This document shows, piece by piece, positions 38,002-45,382 of a stretch of DNA of 64,000 nt; position 1 is the stretch's first letter, and the number at the start of each line of letters is the position of its first letter. This DNA is from Rubrivivax rivuli (GTDB lineage: Bacteria > Pseudomonadota > Gammaproteobacteria > Burkholderiales > Burkholderiaceae_C): contig NZ_SACR01000006.1 of NCBI RefSeq assembly GCF_004016505.1, positions 248,001-312,000 on the forward strand. The letters are read 5' to 3'. A program made the position numbers and the translations under genes. A model generated the notes under the pieces. That model had not been told where the DNA came from. It did not search any database and saw nothing but the letters and a program-made list of their open reading frames with translations.

Positions 38002-38514
38002 TCAAAGGCGCACGGCCCGATCGTGGTCGCGGCTGCGCTTCATCAGTGGTCCAGCGAGAGAACGCCCGAGACCGAAGTGCCAGGTCCACGCGACCAGCAG
38101 CAGCTGAAGCGGTGTTCGCAGCCACAGGTAAACCAGGCCCCAGGCATGACCGCCCACCGGCACTTCCTTCCAGGCGGCATAGACATTCGCAGGGAAGAAC
38201 GCCACCAGCACCACCAACGCGGTCCAGGCTGCCCATCGCTGGGTGTGGGGCCAGAGGAAACCCAGCGCGATGGCAATCTCCAGGACGCCCGTTGCCAGCA
38301 CCAGGGGCACGCGGCCCGGCACCCATGCAGGCAGCATCAGGGCCATGGCCTCGGTCATCAGGAAATGACCAGAAGCTGTGAACAGAAAGGCGAGCACGAG
38401 ACCCCAACGTCCAGCGGCAGCGGGGACGCTGGATCTGCCACGAACGCGCGCAAGCAGCGCAGCCATGCACCATGGCGCTGTCAACAGAAGCACGAGCAAG
38501 AGGGGGGTGGTCAT
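38002..38514 (-). CDS. DoxX-like four-helix membrane protein
   Basis: 170 residues with about four to five hydrophobic segments (TTPLLLVLLLTAPWCMAALL, WGLVLAFLFTASGHFLMTEA, VPLVLATGVLEIAIALGFLW, WTALVVLVAFFPANVYAAWK). The pattern GHF..EAMALMLPAWVP then ATGVLEI and FPANVYAAW matches DoxX-like proteins of the SdaA/DUF417 kind. Inner-membrane protein with no assigned activity. It lies 58 bp downstream of a second DoxX-family gene on the same strand, and 27 bp upstream of the GH13 gene, so the three may be cotranscribed. Confidence 0.75.
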   Translation of the reverse strand: MTTPLLLVLLLTAPWCMAALLARVRGRSSVPAAAGRWGLVLAFLFTASGHFLMTEAMALMLPAWVPGRVPLVLATGVLEIAIALGFLWPHTQRWAAWTALVVLVAFFPANVYAAWKEVPVGGHAWGLVYLWLRTPLQLLLVAWTWHFGLGRSLAGPLMKRSRDHDRAVRL

Positions 38515-38572
38515 GGAGACGTTGTGCGGGAACGTCGAGGCACCATGTGCCTCTGGAAGGATCGCGATCGCG

Positions 38573-39025
38573 TCAGTCGGGCTGATCTGGAGGAGACGCA
38601 GCGGAGGCTGAGGCCCGAGCGGGCGATTGCCACGCCACCAGCAGCAGGCAGACGATGAGCAGCACCGAGTACTCGGAACCGTTGCGGCCCAGGCCGACGA
38701 CAAACCACCCGTGGGCCGCGTGCACCAGGGCGATGCCGGTGCCGTAGACCAGCGCAAAGGCCAGGCACAAGGGGCGCACCCCCCAGCCCAGCGCCAGCGC
38801 CACCGAGCCCAGGATCTCCAGCGCGGTGACGGCGGTGGCCAGCACCCATCCGGCCGGCAGGCCCTGGCTTTGCAGGAAGGCGCCGAAGGGCGACACACCA
38901 CCGGCCCACCAGCGCGCCCAGCCGTGCGCGGCAATCAGCAGGGCCAGACACACCCGCAGCACCGCCCAGGCACGCAGAGAGTCGGTCTCGCCCTTGGGCG
39001 GCGGCGGAAGCAGGTTCTGAAGCAT
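38573..39025 (-). CDS. DoxX-family membrane protein
   Basis: 150 residues, start MLQNLLPPPPKGETDSLRAW. Four transmembrane helices (VLRVCLALLIAAHGWARWWA, GWVLATAVTALEILGSVALA, LCLAFALVYGTGIALVHAAH, YSVLLIVCLLLVAWQ) with the DoxX-type motif GWARWW..GVSPFGAFLQSQGLP. Members have been linked to thiosulfate:quinone oxidoreduction or thiol stress; the role here is unknown. Its ATG is preceded by about 200 bp without a gene. Confidence 0.78.
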   Translation of the reverse strand: MLQNLLPPPPKGETDSLRAWAVLRVCLALLIAAHGWARWWAGGVSPFGAFLQSQGLPAGWVLATAVTALEILGSVALALGWGVRPLCLAFALVYGTGIALVHAAHGWFVVGLGRNGSEYSVLLIVCLLLVAWQSPARASASAASPPDQPD

Positions 39026-39228
39026 CGGTCTGTTCGCGGAGCCACAGCGCCCAGAGGCGGGCGCCGTGTTCGGGCACGCCCCCTGGGGCATGCCGGTGGA
39101 TGTGCGCAGGCGCTTTGGCGCGGCACGCGAACGCAGATTCTGCGGACGCGTGGCGGGGATCGCCAGCGTCGAAGGCGCCTTTGCCCTAAGGTGCTGGCCC
39201 CGCCGCAGCAAGCGGGCAGAGCTCTCAC

Positions 39229-39420
39229 TCAGAGTGTCGACAAACGGGCCACGAGGTCGTTGATCAGCACGCGCACGCGCAGGGGCTTGTGGCTGTCAGC
39301 GGGGTACAGCAACGAGAACGGTCGCGATGGATCGGCCCACCCGGGCAAGAGCCAGGCACTGTCGTGGCCGATCTTGTTCCGCGGGCTGCCGGCCTGCTCA
39401 AGCAGCACCCATCCACCCTT
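39229..39420 (-). pseudogene. C-terminal fragment of a LysR-family regulator
   Basis: Minus-strand reading gives GGWVLLEQAGSPRNKIGHDS, WLLPGWADPSRPFSLLYPAD and SHKPLRVRVLINDLVARLST with a proper stop at 39229. The pattern LYPADxHxPxRVRxLIDxLV is the standard LysR C terminus. Upstream of 39420 the frame meets a stop and family sequence ceases, so more than 220 residues, including the DNA-binding domain, are missing. It directly abuts the NTF2-like fragment read in the opposite direction. Confidence 0.7.
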
Positions 39421-39422
39421 CT

Positions 39423-39668
39423 CTGAAACTCAAGGAACTGCCCACGCCTGACGTCCACATCCAGACCACGCGCGAAGGCGCGGCCCCAGAACAGGAGAGC
39501 GAGCTGATCCGCGGCACCACCGAACTCCTGATCCTTTCGCATGGAAGCGCACTTCAGGCCACGCTGCGCTGCTCGATCCGGCCGAAGTCCTTCGTCGATC
39601 TGCTGACGCTCATCCATGTGGACGGCGAGTGGAGAGTCATTGCCAAGGTCTTCCACTGGGAAGCGTGA
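39423..39668 (+). pseudogene. 5'-truncated NTF2-like (lumazine-binding-type) gene
   Basis: The plus-strand frame ends ALQATLRCSIRPKSFVDLLT then LIHVDGEWRVIAKVFHWEA. This resembles the closing strands of the putative lumazine-binding NTF2-like proteins (F-x-D-x-L-x-L-x-x-x-D-G-x-W-x-I-x-x-K-x-F-H). The N-terminal half, with the first helices, is absent and no start codon in family context exists. Together with the adjoining LysR remnant it looks like a divergent regulator/target pair whose shared 5' ends were deleted. Confidence 0.55.
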
Positions 39669-39707
39669 ACTTCATGCAGCGAAGCGGAGGCAGCAGGCTT
39701 GGCGTGA

Positions 39708-40594
39708 TCACGCACCGTCTCGCAGCAGCAGCACGCTGAGCAACGCGGCGGCGGCCTGGCGCAGGTCGGGTTCGGCCTGCGGGTTCATCCAGACCCTCCC
39801 CTGCCCGGCGCCGAACAAGCTCAGCGCGGCCAGCGCTTGCCCATCGCTGTACAACACGAAGCCGACCGGCAGGCGCAGCCCGGCCAGCGCGGGCGTGGGG
39901 CCAGGTGCCTGCGCCATCAACGAAGCGAGCTCGATGCGCCTTCCGGCCTCGCTCTCGGCCCAGCCGATCTGGACCTTGCCGCCTTCGTGGCGGCTGACCA
40001 GGAAGCGCCAGCCTGCAGCATGCCTTGCAGTGGTGTCAGCGTGCCAGCCAGCGGGTGCTCGGTGCGTGTGCCTTCGCTGCCCGAGATACGCACACCGAAT
40101 GCCGACCAGGCCCAGTCGCGCGCTGCGTTGTCGCGGGTCTGGAAGGCCTGCACGGCCAGGGGCGCCGCATACGGTCCGTTCTGCGTGAAGCGAAGATGGC
40201 TTTGGGCAGTCTCCAGGCGCGTCGCGACGCTGGCGCCGAACTGGCTCAGATTGAAAGCCTGGCAGCCGGCTGCGCAGCCCTGGCGCACTGTCTGCTGCTG
40301 GTTCTGGCGTGGCGAAGTCGCATACGCGCCGAAGCTCAGCGGCCGGCGGTCCGCCCGCCAGCCATGCCGCCCGCTGACCTCCAGCGGCTGCGCGGCCGCC
40401 AGTTCGGGCGGAAGCTGCGGCAGCAAGCTCACGCTGCCGCAGCCCTGCAAAAGCATGCACAGGCTCCAGACGCAGGCTGCGCGCACGAGCCCAGCGGCTG
40501 AAAGCGCGATCACGGCCCGCCATGCGGAGGGCACCACCGCAGCCAGCGCACCAAGGGGTGCGTCTGACCGCGTCGAAACTCCGGGTGTGGTCAT
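39708..40594 (-). pseudogene. frameshifted putative lipoprotein gene
   Basis: The N-terminal frame starts MTTPGVSTRSDAPL and has a lipobox-like AACVWSLCMLLQGC, then PPELAAAQPLEVSGRHGWRA and reads to ...TEHPLAGTLTPLQGMLQAG. The C-terminal frame continues as WRFLVSRHEGGKVQIGWAES, LRLPVGFVLYSDGQALAALS to GQGRVWMNPQAEPD. The switch is at about 40004-40015, in a GGCT-rich stretch where loss of one 4-bp GGCT unit would explain it (the span is 887 bp, i.e. 3n+2, restored to 3n by 4 bp). Function unknown. It may be a real mutation or an assembly error. Confidence 0.68.
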
Positions 40595-40711
40595 GCGGGA
40601 GATCCTGCGAGCCTGGGATGGGGTCGCACGGGCAGGCTGCCCGGCGTACCCGACGCCCATTCCACAGGCGCGTCCCGCGGCGCGCCACTTCACCTTGGGG
40701 CAGCTGTGGCC

Positions 40712-41617
40712 TCAGCCCCGTGCGAGCGCACCGATCTTGGCCGCGTCGCGCGCCAGTTCCTCGCGCGTGGTGATGCGGCGGAACCAGACCGTCACGGCCG
40801 CCGAGGTCAGCACGATGAACAGCGAGTACAGCACCGGGATCAGCAGCACTTCCTGCTGCTGCGTGCCCGTGAAGGTGAGCAGCACGATCAGCACGCCCAG
40901 CGGCCCGTTCTGGATGCCGGTTTCCAGCGCGATGGTGCGCGCGCGGCGCCCGTCCTGCTTCACCAGGCGTGCGAAGACATAGCCCACCAGGAAGCCGCAC
41001 AGCCCCAGGCCGATGGAGCCCACGTACACCTGCCACGGCGTGGTGGCCAGCAGCTGGTGGTTGCGCGGCACCCAGGTGGCGATGAGGAACACGATCACCA
41101 CCACACCCAGCAAGCCACCCAGCATCTCGATGACGGCGCCCACGTTGGCGTTCCACTTGCGCAGCAGCATGCCGATGACGGTGGGCACCAGCAGCACGAA
41201 CAGCACCTGGGCCACGTTGGCCGGGGGCACGCGCCATTCGCCCTCGATGTTGGCCGTGAGCAGGCCCAGCGTCAGCGGCACCAGCAGCACCGCGAACAGC
41301 GTGCTCACCACCGTCATCAGGATGGACAGGCTCAGCACGCCCTTGCTGAAGTAGTTGAAGATGTTGCTGGTGGTGCCGCCGGGCAGGCAGGCCATCAGGA
41401 TCAGGCCCACCGCGTAGGCGGGGGGCAGCTGCAGCACGGTGGCCAGGGTCACGCCGACCAGCGGTGTGAGCACATAGGTGGTCACCAGGCCGATGCCCAC
41501 ACCGGCCGGCTTGCGCAGGGCCAGCACGAAATCCTTGAAGGTGAGGCTGGCGCCCATGCCCAGCATGATGAAGATCATCATCACGCTCAGCAGCTTGGTT
41601 TCGAAGTCGGAAAGCAT
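40712..41617 (-). CDS. bile acid:sodium symporter (BASS/SBF) family transporter
   Basis: 301 residues, about nine to ten transmembrane helices (KLLSVMMIFIMLGMGASLTF, AVGLILMACLPGGTTSNIFN, YVGSIGLGLCGFLVGYVFAR). The Na+-binding/crossover motifs LMACLPGGTTSNIFNYFSKG and ALETGIQNGPLGVLIVLLT are intact. Bacterial members carry organic anions such as pantoate or bile-acid-like compounds with sodium; the substrate is not known. It starts 6 bp after the fadD stop on the same strand, so the two form an operon, hinting at import of an acid that is then CoA-activated. Confidence 0.9.
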   Translation of the reverse strand: MLSDFETKLLSVMMIFIMLGMGASLTFKDFVLALRKPAGVGIGLVTTYVLTPLVGVTLATVLQLPPAYAVGLILMACLPGGTTSNIFNYFSKGVLSLSILMTVVSTLFAVLLVPLTLGLLTANIEGEWRVPPANVAQVLFVLLVPTVIGMLLRKWNANVGAVIEMLGGLLGVVVIVFLIATWVPRNHQLLATTPWQVYVGSIGLGLCGFLVGYVFARLVKQDGRRARTIALETGIQNGPLGVLIVLLTFTGTQQQEVLLIPVLYSLFIVLTSAAVTVWFRRITTREELARDAAKIGALARG

Positions 41618-41623
41618 GCTCGT

Positions 41624-43357
41624 TCAGCCCTTGGTCTTCTTGTGCGCGGCCAGAACCTCGGCACGCAGGTCGCGGCGCAGGATCTTGCCCACCGGGGTCT
41701 TGGGCAGTTCGTCGCGGAACTCGATGCGCGCGGGCAGCTTGTAGCCCGTCAGCAGCGTGCGGCAGTGGGCCTGCAGCGCCTCGGCGGTGAGGCTCTCGTC
41801 GCGCTTCACCACATAGGCGCGCACGGCCTCGCCGGTCTTGTCGTCGGGCACGCCGATGACGGCGGCCTCCAGCACGCCGTCGTGGCGCGAGAGCGCGTCT
41901 TCGATCTCGTTCGGGTAGACGTTGAAGCCGCTGACCAGAATCATGTCCTTCTTGCGGTCGACGATCTTGAAGGTGCCGTGGGCGTCCATCACCGCCACGT
42001 CGCCGGTGTAGAGCCAGCCGTCCTTCAGCACCTCGGCGCTGGCCTCGGGCCGCTGCCAGTAGCCCTGCATGACCTGCGGGCCGCGCACCACCAGTTCTCC
42101 GGGCTGACCCACGGCCACCGGCTGGCCGTGGTCATCGACCAGGCCCACATCGGTCATGGGTGCGGGAACGCCGATGGTGTCTTTCTGGCGCTGCGCGTTC
42201 AGCGGCTGGAAGCAGACCACGGGCGAGCTTTCGGTGAGGCCGTAGCCTTCGACCAGCGGCGCGCCCGTCACCTGCTCGAAGCGCTCTACCACCGCGTGGT
42301 GCATGGCTGCGCCACCGCCCCCGGCCGCCTTCAGGTGCTTGGGCGGGAAGGCGGTGAACCATTCTTCGCCCAGCAAGGCGTTGTAGAGCGTGTTCACGCC
42401 GGTGATCCAGGTGATCTTGTAGTTCTCGATGGCACGCTGCAGGTTCTGGATGGGCCGCGGGCTGGGCACCAGGATGTTGCGCGCGCCGGCCTCGAACATG
42501 CACAGGAAGTTCACCGTGAAGGCGAAGATGTGATAAAGCGGCAGCGCCGTGAGCACCACCTCCTGGCCTTCGTCGATGTGGCTTGCGCACATGGCGCGCA
42601 TCTGCGCCATGTTCCAGAGCAGGTTGCCGTGCGTGAGCATGGCGCCCTTGGCCACGCCGGTGGTGCCGCCGGTGTACTGCAGCAGCGCCAGGCTGTCGTG
42701 CTTCAGGCCCTGGCTGTAGCTGGCCACCTCGCCGCCGGCCGCCGCCCCCTGCGTCAGCGCCGCTGGCAGTGCCGTGGCCTGCACGCCGTGGCGGGGCACC
42801 AGCTCGTTCCAGTACTTCATCACCGCATGCACGATGCCGCCCACCAGGGCCGGAAAGAACTCGGGCACGCGGGTGATGACGACGTGTTTCACGTCGGTGC
42901 CGGGCAGGGCCTGCTCCAGCTTGTCGGCGAACATGTCGACGACGACCACCACCTTGGCGCCGCTGTCCTTGAACTGGTGCGCCATCTCGCTGGCGGTGTA
43001 CAGCGGGTTGGTGTTCACCGCCACGCAGCCGGCCTTCAGCACGCCCAGCAGCACCACCGGGTAGCTCAGGCAGTTGGGCATCTGGATCGCCACGCGGTCG
43101 CCGGCGGCCAGGCCCAGCACCTGGCGGAGGTAGCGCGCGAAGTGATCGCTCTTTTCCTGCACCTGCCCGTAGCTCAGGCTGCCGTACATGCCGTTGGGCA
43201 TGACGGTGGTGAAGGCGGTCTGGGCTGCAAAACGCGTGCAGGCCGCGCTCGCCATGGCGGCGAGGCTGGGGTGCGCCGGCGTGGGCAGTTCGGCGCTGAT
43301 GTGGCTGCCGTACTGACCCACCCAGGGCCGGAGGTGGTAGGGGTTGAGAGCGTCCAT
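41624..43357 (-). CDS. fadD: long-chain acyl-CoA synthetase
   Basis: 577 residues. AMP-forming acid:CoA ligase activating fatty or related carboxylic acids at the membrane. The P-loop-like motif is LLQYTGGTTGVAKGAMLTHG (228-240), the A5 motif VEGYGLTESSPV, the hinge YTGDVAVMDAHGTFKIVDRK and the C-terminal Lys in PKTPVGKILRRDLR. The start MDALNPYHLRPWVGQYGSHI is preferred (ATG 43357). Followed after 6 bp by a BASS-type transporter. The 132 bp upstream are rich in GC inverted repeats and hold no clear promoter. Confidence 0.9.
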   Translation of the reverse strand: MDALNPYHLRPWVGQYGSHISAELPTPAHPSLAAMASAACTRFAAQTAFTTVMPNGMYGSLSYGQVQEKSDHFARYLRQVLGLAAGDRVAIQMPNCLSYPVVLLGVLKAGCVAVNTNPLYTASEMAHQFKDSGAKVVVVVDMFADKLEQALPGTDVKHVVITRVPEFFPALVGGIVHAVMKYWNELVPRHGVQATALPAALTQGAAAGGEVASYSQGLKHDSLALLQYTGGTTGVAKGAMLTHGNLLWNMAQMRAMCASHIDEGQEVVLTALPLYHIFAFTVNFLCMFEAGARNILVPSPRPIQNLQRAIENYKITWITGVNTLYNALLGEEWFTAFPPKHLKAAGGGGAAMHHAVVERFEQVTGAPLVEGYGLTESSPVVCFQPLNAQRQKDTIGVPAPMTDVGLVDDHGQPVAVGQPGELVVRGPQVMQGYWQRPEASAEVLKDGWLYTGDVAVMDAHGTFKIVDRKKDMILVSGFNVYPNEIEDALSRHDGVLEAAVIGVPDDKTGEAVRAYVVKRDESLTAEALQAHCRTLLTGYKLPARIEFRDELPKTPVGKILRRDLRAEVLAAHKKTKG

Positions 43358-43489
43358 GGGGTTCCGGGCTGAGGGCGTCCAAGGCAGACCTTGGGGCGCG
43401 CACCATACCGAAGTCATTTGCCCCTGAAACTTGAGCGGTCAGCGCACAAGTGGCGGCCCGCGTGAGCGGCCGCGGTGGGCGCGGCCGGC

Positions 43490-44344
43490 TCAGCGTTCAG
43501 GCGGCAGCTCGCGCAGGGCCGCTGGCAGCGGCGTCAAGGCTGCCGGGGCAGGCGCTAGAGACCCGGAGGCACGCACGCGCGCCAGGCGTTCGGCGGTGTC
43601 GGGGTGGCTGCGCAACCAGGCCGTGCCAGCCGGGGCATCGGCCTGCGGCAGCACCCGGAACAATTGCGCCATGCCGCCCGCGTGCCCGTACAAGGCCATG
43701 CTGACGGCCAGGGCCTCTTCGTCGGCGAGCCTTTCGTTGTCGCGCGAATAGCCCAGCAGGGCCAGTTGCGCGGCACCGCCCAGCAGGCCCTGCGCCGCCT
43801 GCGCGGCACCCTCGGGCGCCACCACCGAGAGCACCAGCGCCACCGCCAGGCCGTGGCCCATGCTGGCGGCGACGTGCCGGTGCTTCACGTGCGCGATCTC
43901 GTGCGCCAGCAGGGCCGCCAGCGCTTCTTCACTGTCCAGCTTGCGCAGCAGGCCGTGGAAGACGCGGATGCGACCGCCCAGCGTGGCGTAGGCGTTGACG
44001 AAGTTCGACGGGTCGTCGGTCACCCGCACCTGCATGCCTGCGGGCAAGGCCATGCGGGCGGCCACGCGGTCGGCCAGGGCCTGCAGGGCCGCGTGCCGGG
44101 CGCGGGCCTGGGGGTCGGCAGGGGCGGCCTCGTCGAACAGGCGTTCGGCCAGCGCCACCTCATGCCGGAAGGGCAGGTGCGGTGCGAGCCAACGTGCCAC
44201 CACGCCGGCGGCCAGCACCAGCACTGCCAAGGCAAAAAGGCTGGCTGCCAGCAGCCAGGCCAATTCGCGCAGCGGATGTTCGTCGCGCTCGAGCAGGTCT
44301 TCCGGCGGCAGCCGGTTCTCCAGCCGGGGCGGCGGCGGGGTCAT
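43490..44344 (-). CDS. M48-family zinc metallopeptidase, membrane-anchored
   Basis: 284 residues. A single N-terminal transmembrane helix (LAWLLAASLFALAVLVLAAG) anchors a peptidase with HEIAHVKHRH (HExxH) and the third ligand Glu in DNERLADEEALAVSMAL, as in BepA/LoiP-type M48 proteases. FVNAYATLGGRIRVFHGLLR is the family's strand before the zinc helix, and ASGSL..HPDTAERLARVR is the typical tail. It probably acts in the periplasm on envelope proteins, which is family inference. It is the last of three genes read on the minus strand (spacing 16 bp to the previous YbjQ gene). Confidence 0.88.
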   Translation of the reverse strand: MTPPPPRLENRLPPEDLLERDEHPLRELAWLLAASLFALAVLVLAAGVVARWLAPHLPFRHEVALAERLFDEAAPADPQARARHAALQALADRVAARMALPAGMQVRVTDDPSNFVNAYATLGGRIRVFHGLLRKLDSEEALAALLAHEIAHVKHRHVAASMGHGLAVALVLSVVAPEGAAQAAQGLLGGAAQLALLGYSRDNERLADEEALAVSMALYGHAGGMAQLFRVLPQADAPAGTAWLRSHPDTAERLARVRASGSLAPAPAALTPLPAALRELPPER

Positions 44345-44360
44345 GCGCGAGCGGGCGGCT

Positions 44361-44825
44361 TCAGGGCGCGCGGTGCAGCGCGGTGCCGAAGGCCATCACC
44401 TCCACCGAGGGCGTGGCCGAGCCGGCGATGGCGGTGCTCTCGAAACGCACCCCGATCACGAGCGTGGTGCCCGCGGCCTGGGCCTCGGCTTTCAGGCGCA
44501 GCAGAGCCTCGCGCCGGGCGCGCTCCAGCAAGGTTTCGTAGCCGCGGAAGCGCCCGCCGAAGAAGGCGCGGAAGCCGGCGACGAAGGTCTTGAAGTAGTC
44601 GGAGGAAATGACCACGCCCCCGCTGACCAGCACCGCGCCCGTGGCCGCCACGCCGTCGGGGATGTAGCGCGTGTTCAGGGCCACGATGTGGCGCAACGCC
44701 TCTTCGCGCTGGCGCAGGCTGCGGTAGTGCCGCCGCTCTTGCCAGCGGCCGGCGCCGTAGCCCAGCAGCAGCAGGCCCAGCAGCAGCCACAGGTTGAAGG
44801 TCTCGAGCCAGAAGCCGGCGTCCAT
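44361..44825 (-). CDS. YbjQ/UPF0145-domain protein with N-terminal membrane helix
   Basis: 154 residues. A transmembrane segment (FNLWLLLGLLLLGYGAG) and a basic linker (RWQERRHYRSLRQREEALRH) lead to the YbjQ fold: SGGVVISSDYFKTFVAGFRA, FRGYETLLERARREALLRL, GTTLVIGVRFESTAIAG and SVEVMAFGTALH. YbjQ proteins form pentamers and are linked to heavy-metal binding only by analogy. Paralogue of the next gene upstream, 13 bp away; the pair precedes the M48 gene. Confidence 0.8.
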   Translation of the reverse strand: MDAGFWLETFNLWLLLGLLLLGYGAGRWQERRHYRSLRQREEALRHIVALNTRYIPDGVAATGAVLVSGGVVISSDYFKTFVAGFRAFFGGRFRGYETLLERARREALLRLKAEAQAAGTTLVIGVRFESTAIAGSATPSVEVMAFGTALHRAP

Positions 44826-44838
44826 GCCTGTGGCGCGC

Positions 44839-45159
44839 TCAAACGGGCTCGACCGTGACGGCCGAACCGTAAGCGAGGATCTCCGCCGCACCGGCCGTGA
44901 TGCTGGTGGTGACGAAGCGCACGTTGAGCACGGCGTTGGCGCCCAAGGCCCGGGCTTCGTCGGTCATGCGCGCCACGGCCTCGGCACGGGCTTCCTGCAT
45001 CAGGTCGGTGTAGGCCTTAAGTTCGCCGCCGACGATGTTCTTCAGGCCGGCCAAGATGTCCTTGCCGGCGTGCTTGGCGCGCACCGTGCTGCCCTGGGCG
45101 ATGCCCAGGTGCGCGGTGACGCGATGACCGGGGGCGGTTTCGAGATTGCTGACCAGCAT
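44839..45159 (-). CDS. YbjQ/UPF0145 family protein
   Basis: 106 residues, full length for the family: VTAHLGIAQGSTVRAKHAGK then DILAGLKNIVGGELKAYTDL, MQEARAEAVARMTDEARALG, ANAVLNVRFVTTSITAG and the closing ILAYGSAVTVEPV. Soluble, small, of unknown biochemical role. First gene of a three-gene run (soluble YbjQ, membrane YbjQ, M48 peptidase). Its upstream side faces the dif-like site and recombinase. Confidence 0.85.
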   Translation of the reverse strand: MLVSNLETAPGHRVTAHLGIAQGSTVRAKHAGKDILAGLKNIVGGELKAYTDLMQEARAEAVARMTDEARALGANAVLNVRFVTTSITAGAAEILAYGSAVTVEPV

Positions 45160-45325
45160 GCGCAAAGACTCCCTGTGTGCTGTGTTGTGCGCCGGATGAT
45201 GCCGCGCCCCGGCGCTCACCGTGCGGCAGGCCCCACATCCACCCCCTTGGGCACGGGAGCGCACGCCGCCGGCTGGGCGCCACCGGGGTGGCCACCCTGC
45301 CCTGATCGGCCTTCGCACATACATA

Positions 45326-45353
45326 TACCTTGATAATCCATATTACCAAGGTA
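45326..45353. repeat. 28-bp dif-like recombination site (11-6-11)
   Basis: Two 11-bp arms, TACCTTGATAA (45326-45336) and TTACCAAGGTA (45343-45353), flank a 6-bp centre TCCATA. The arms are inverse copies with 10 of 11 matches. The layout equals Xer sites such as dif (11-6-11, ATAA-N6-TTA at the centre). It lies 30 bp before the tyrosine recombinase gene in the only clearly A+T-rich pocket of the area, so it is most likely that enzyme's crossover site, and may also overlap its promoter. Confidence 0.7.
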
Positions 45354-45382
45354 GGTAAAAATGGCCAACAATCGGCGGCCGT

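Noticed and set aside
39264..39656. 130-codon minus-strand frame across the LysR/NTF2 scar
   Set aside because: It is a different frame from both recognisable remnants and shows no family sequence.
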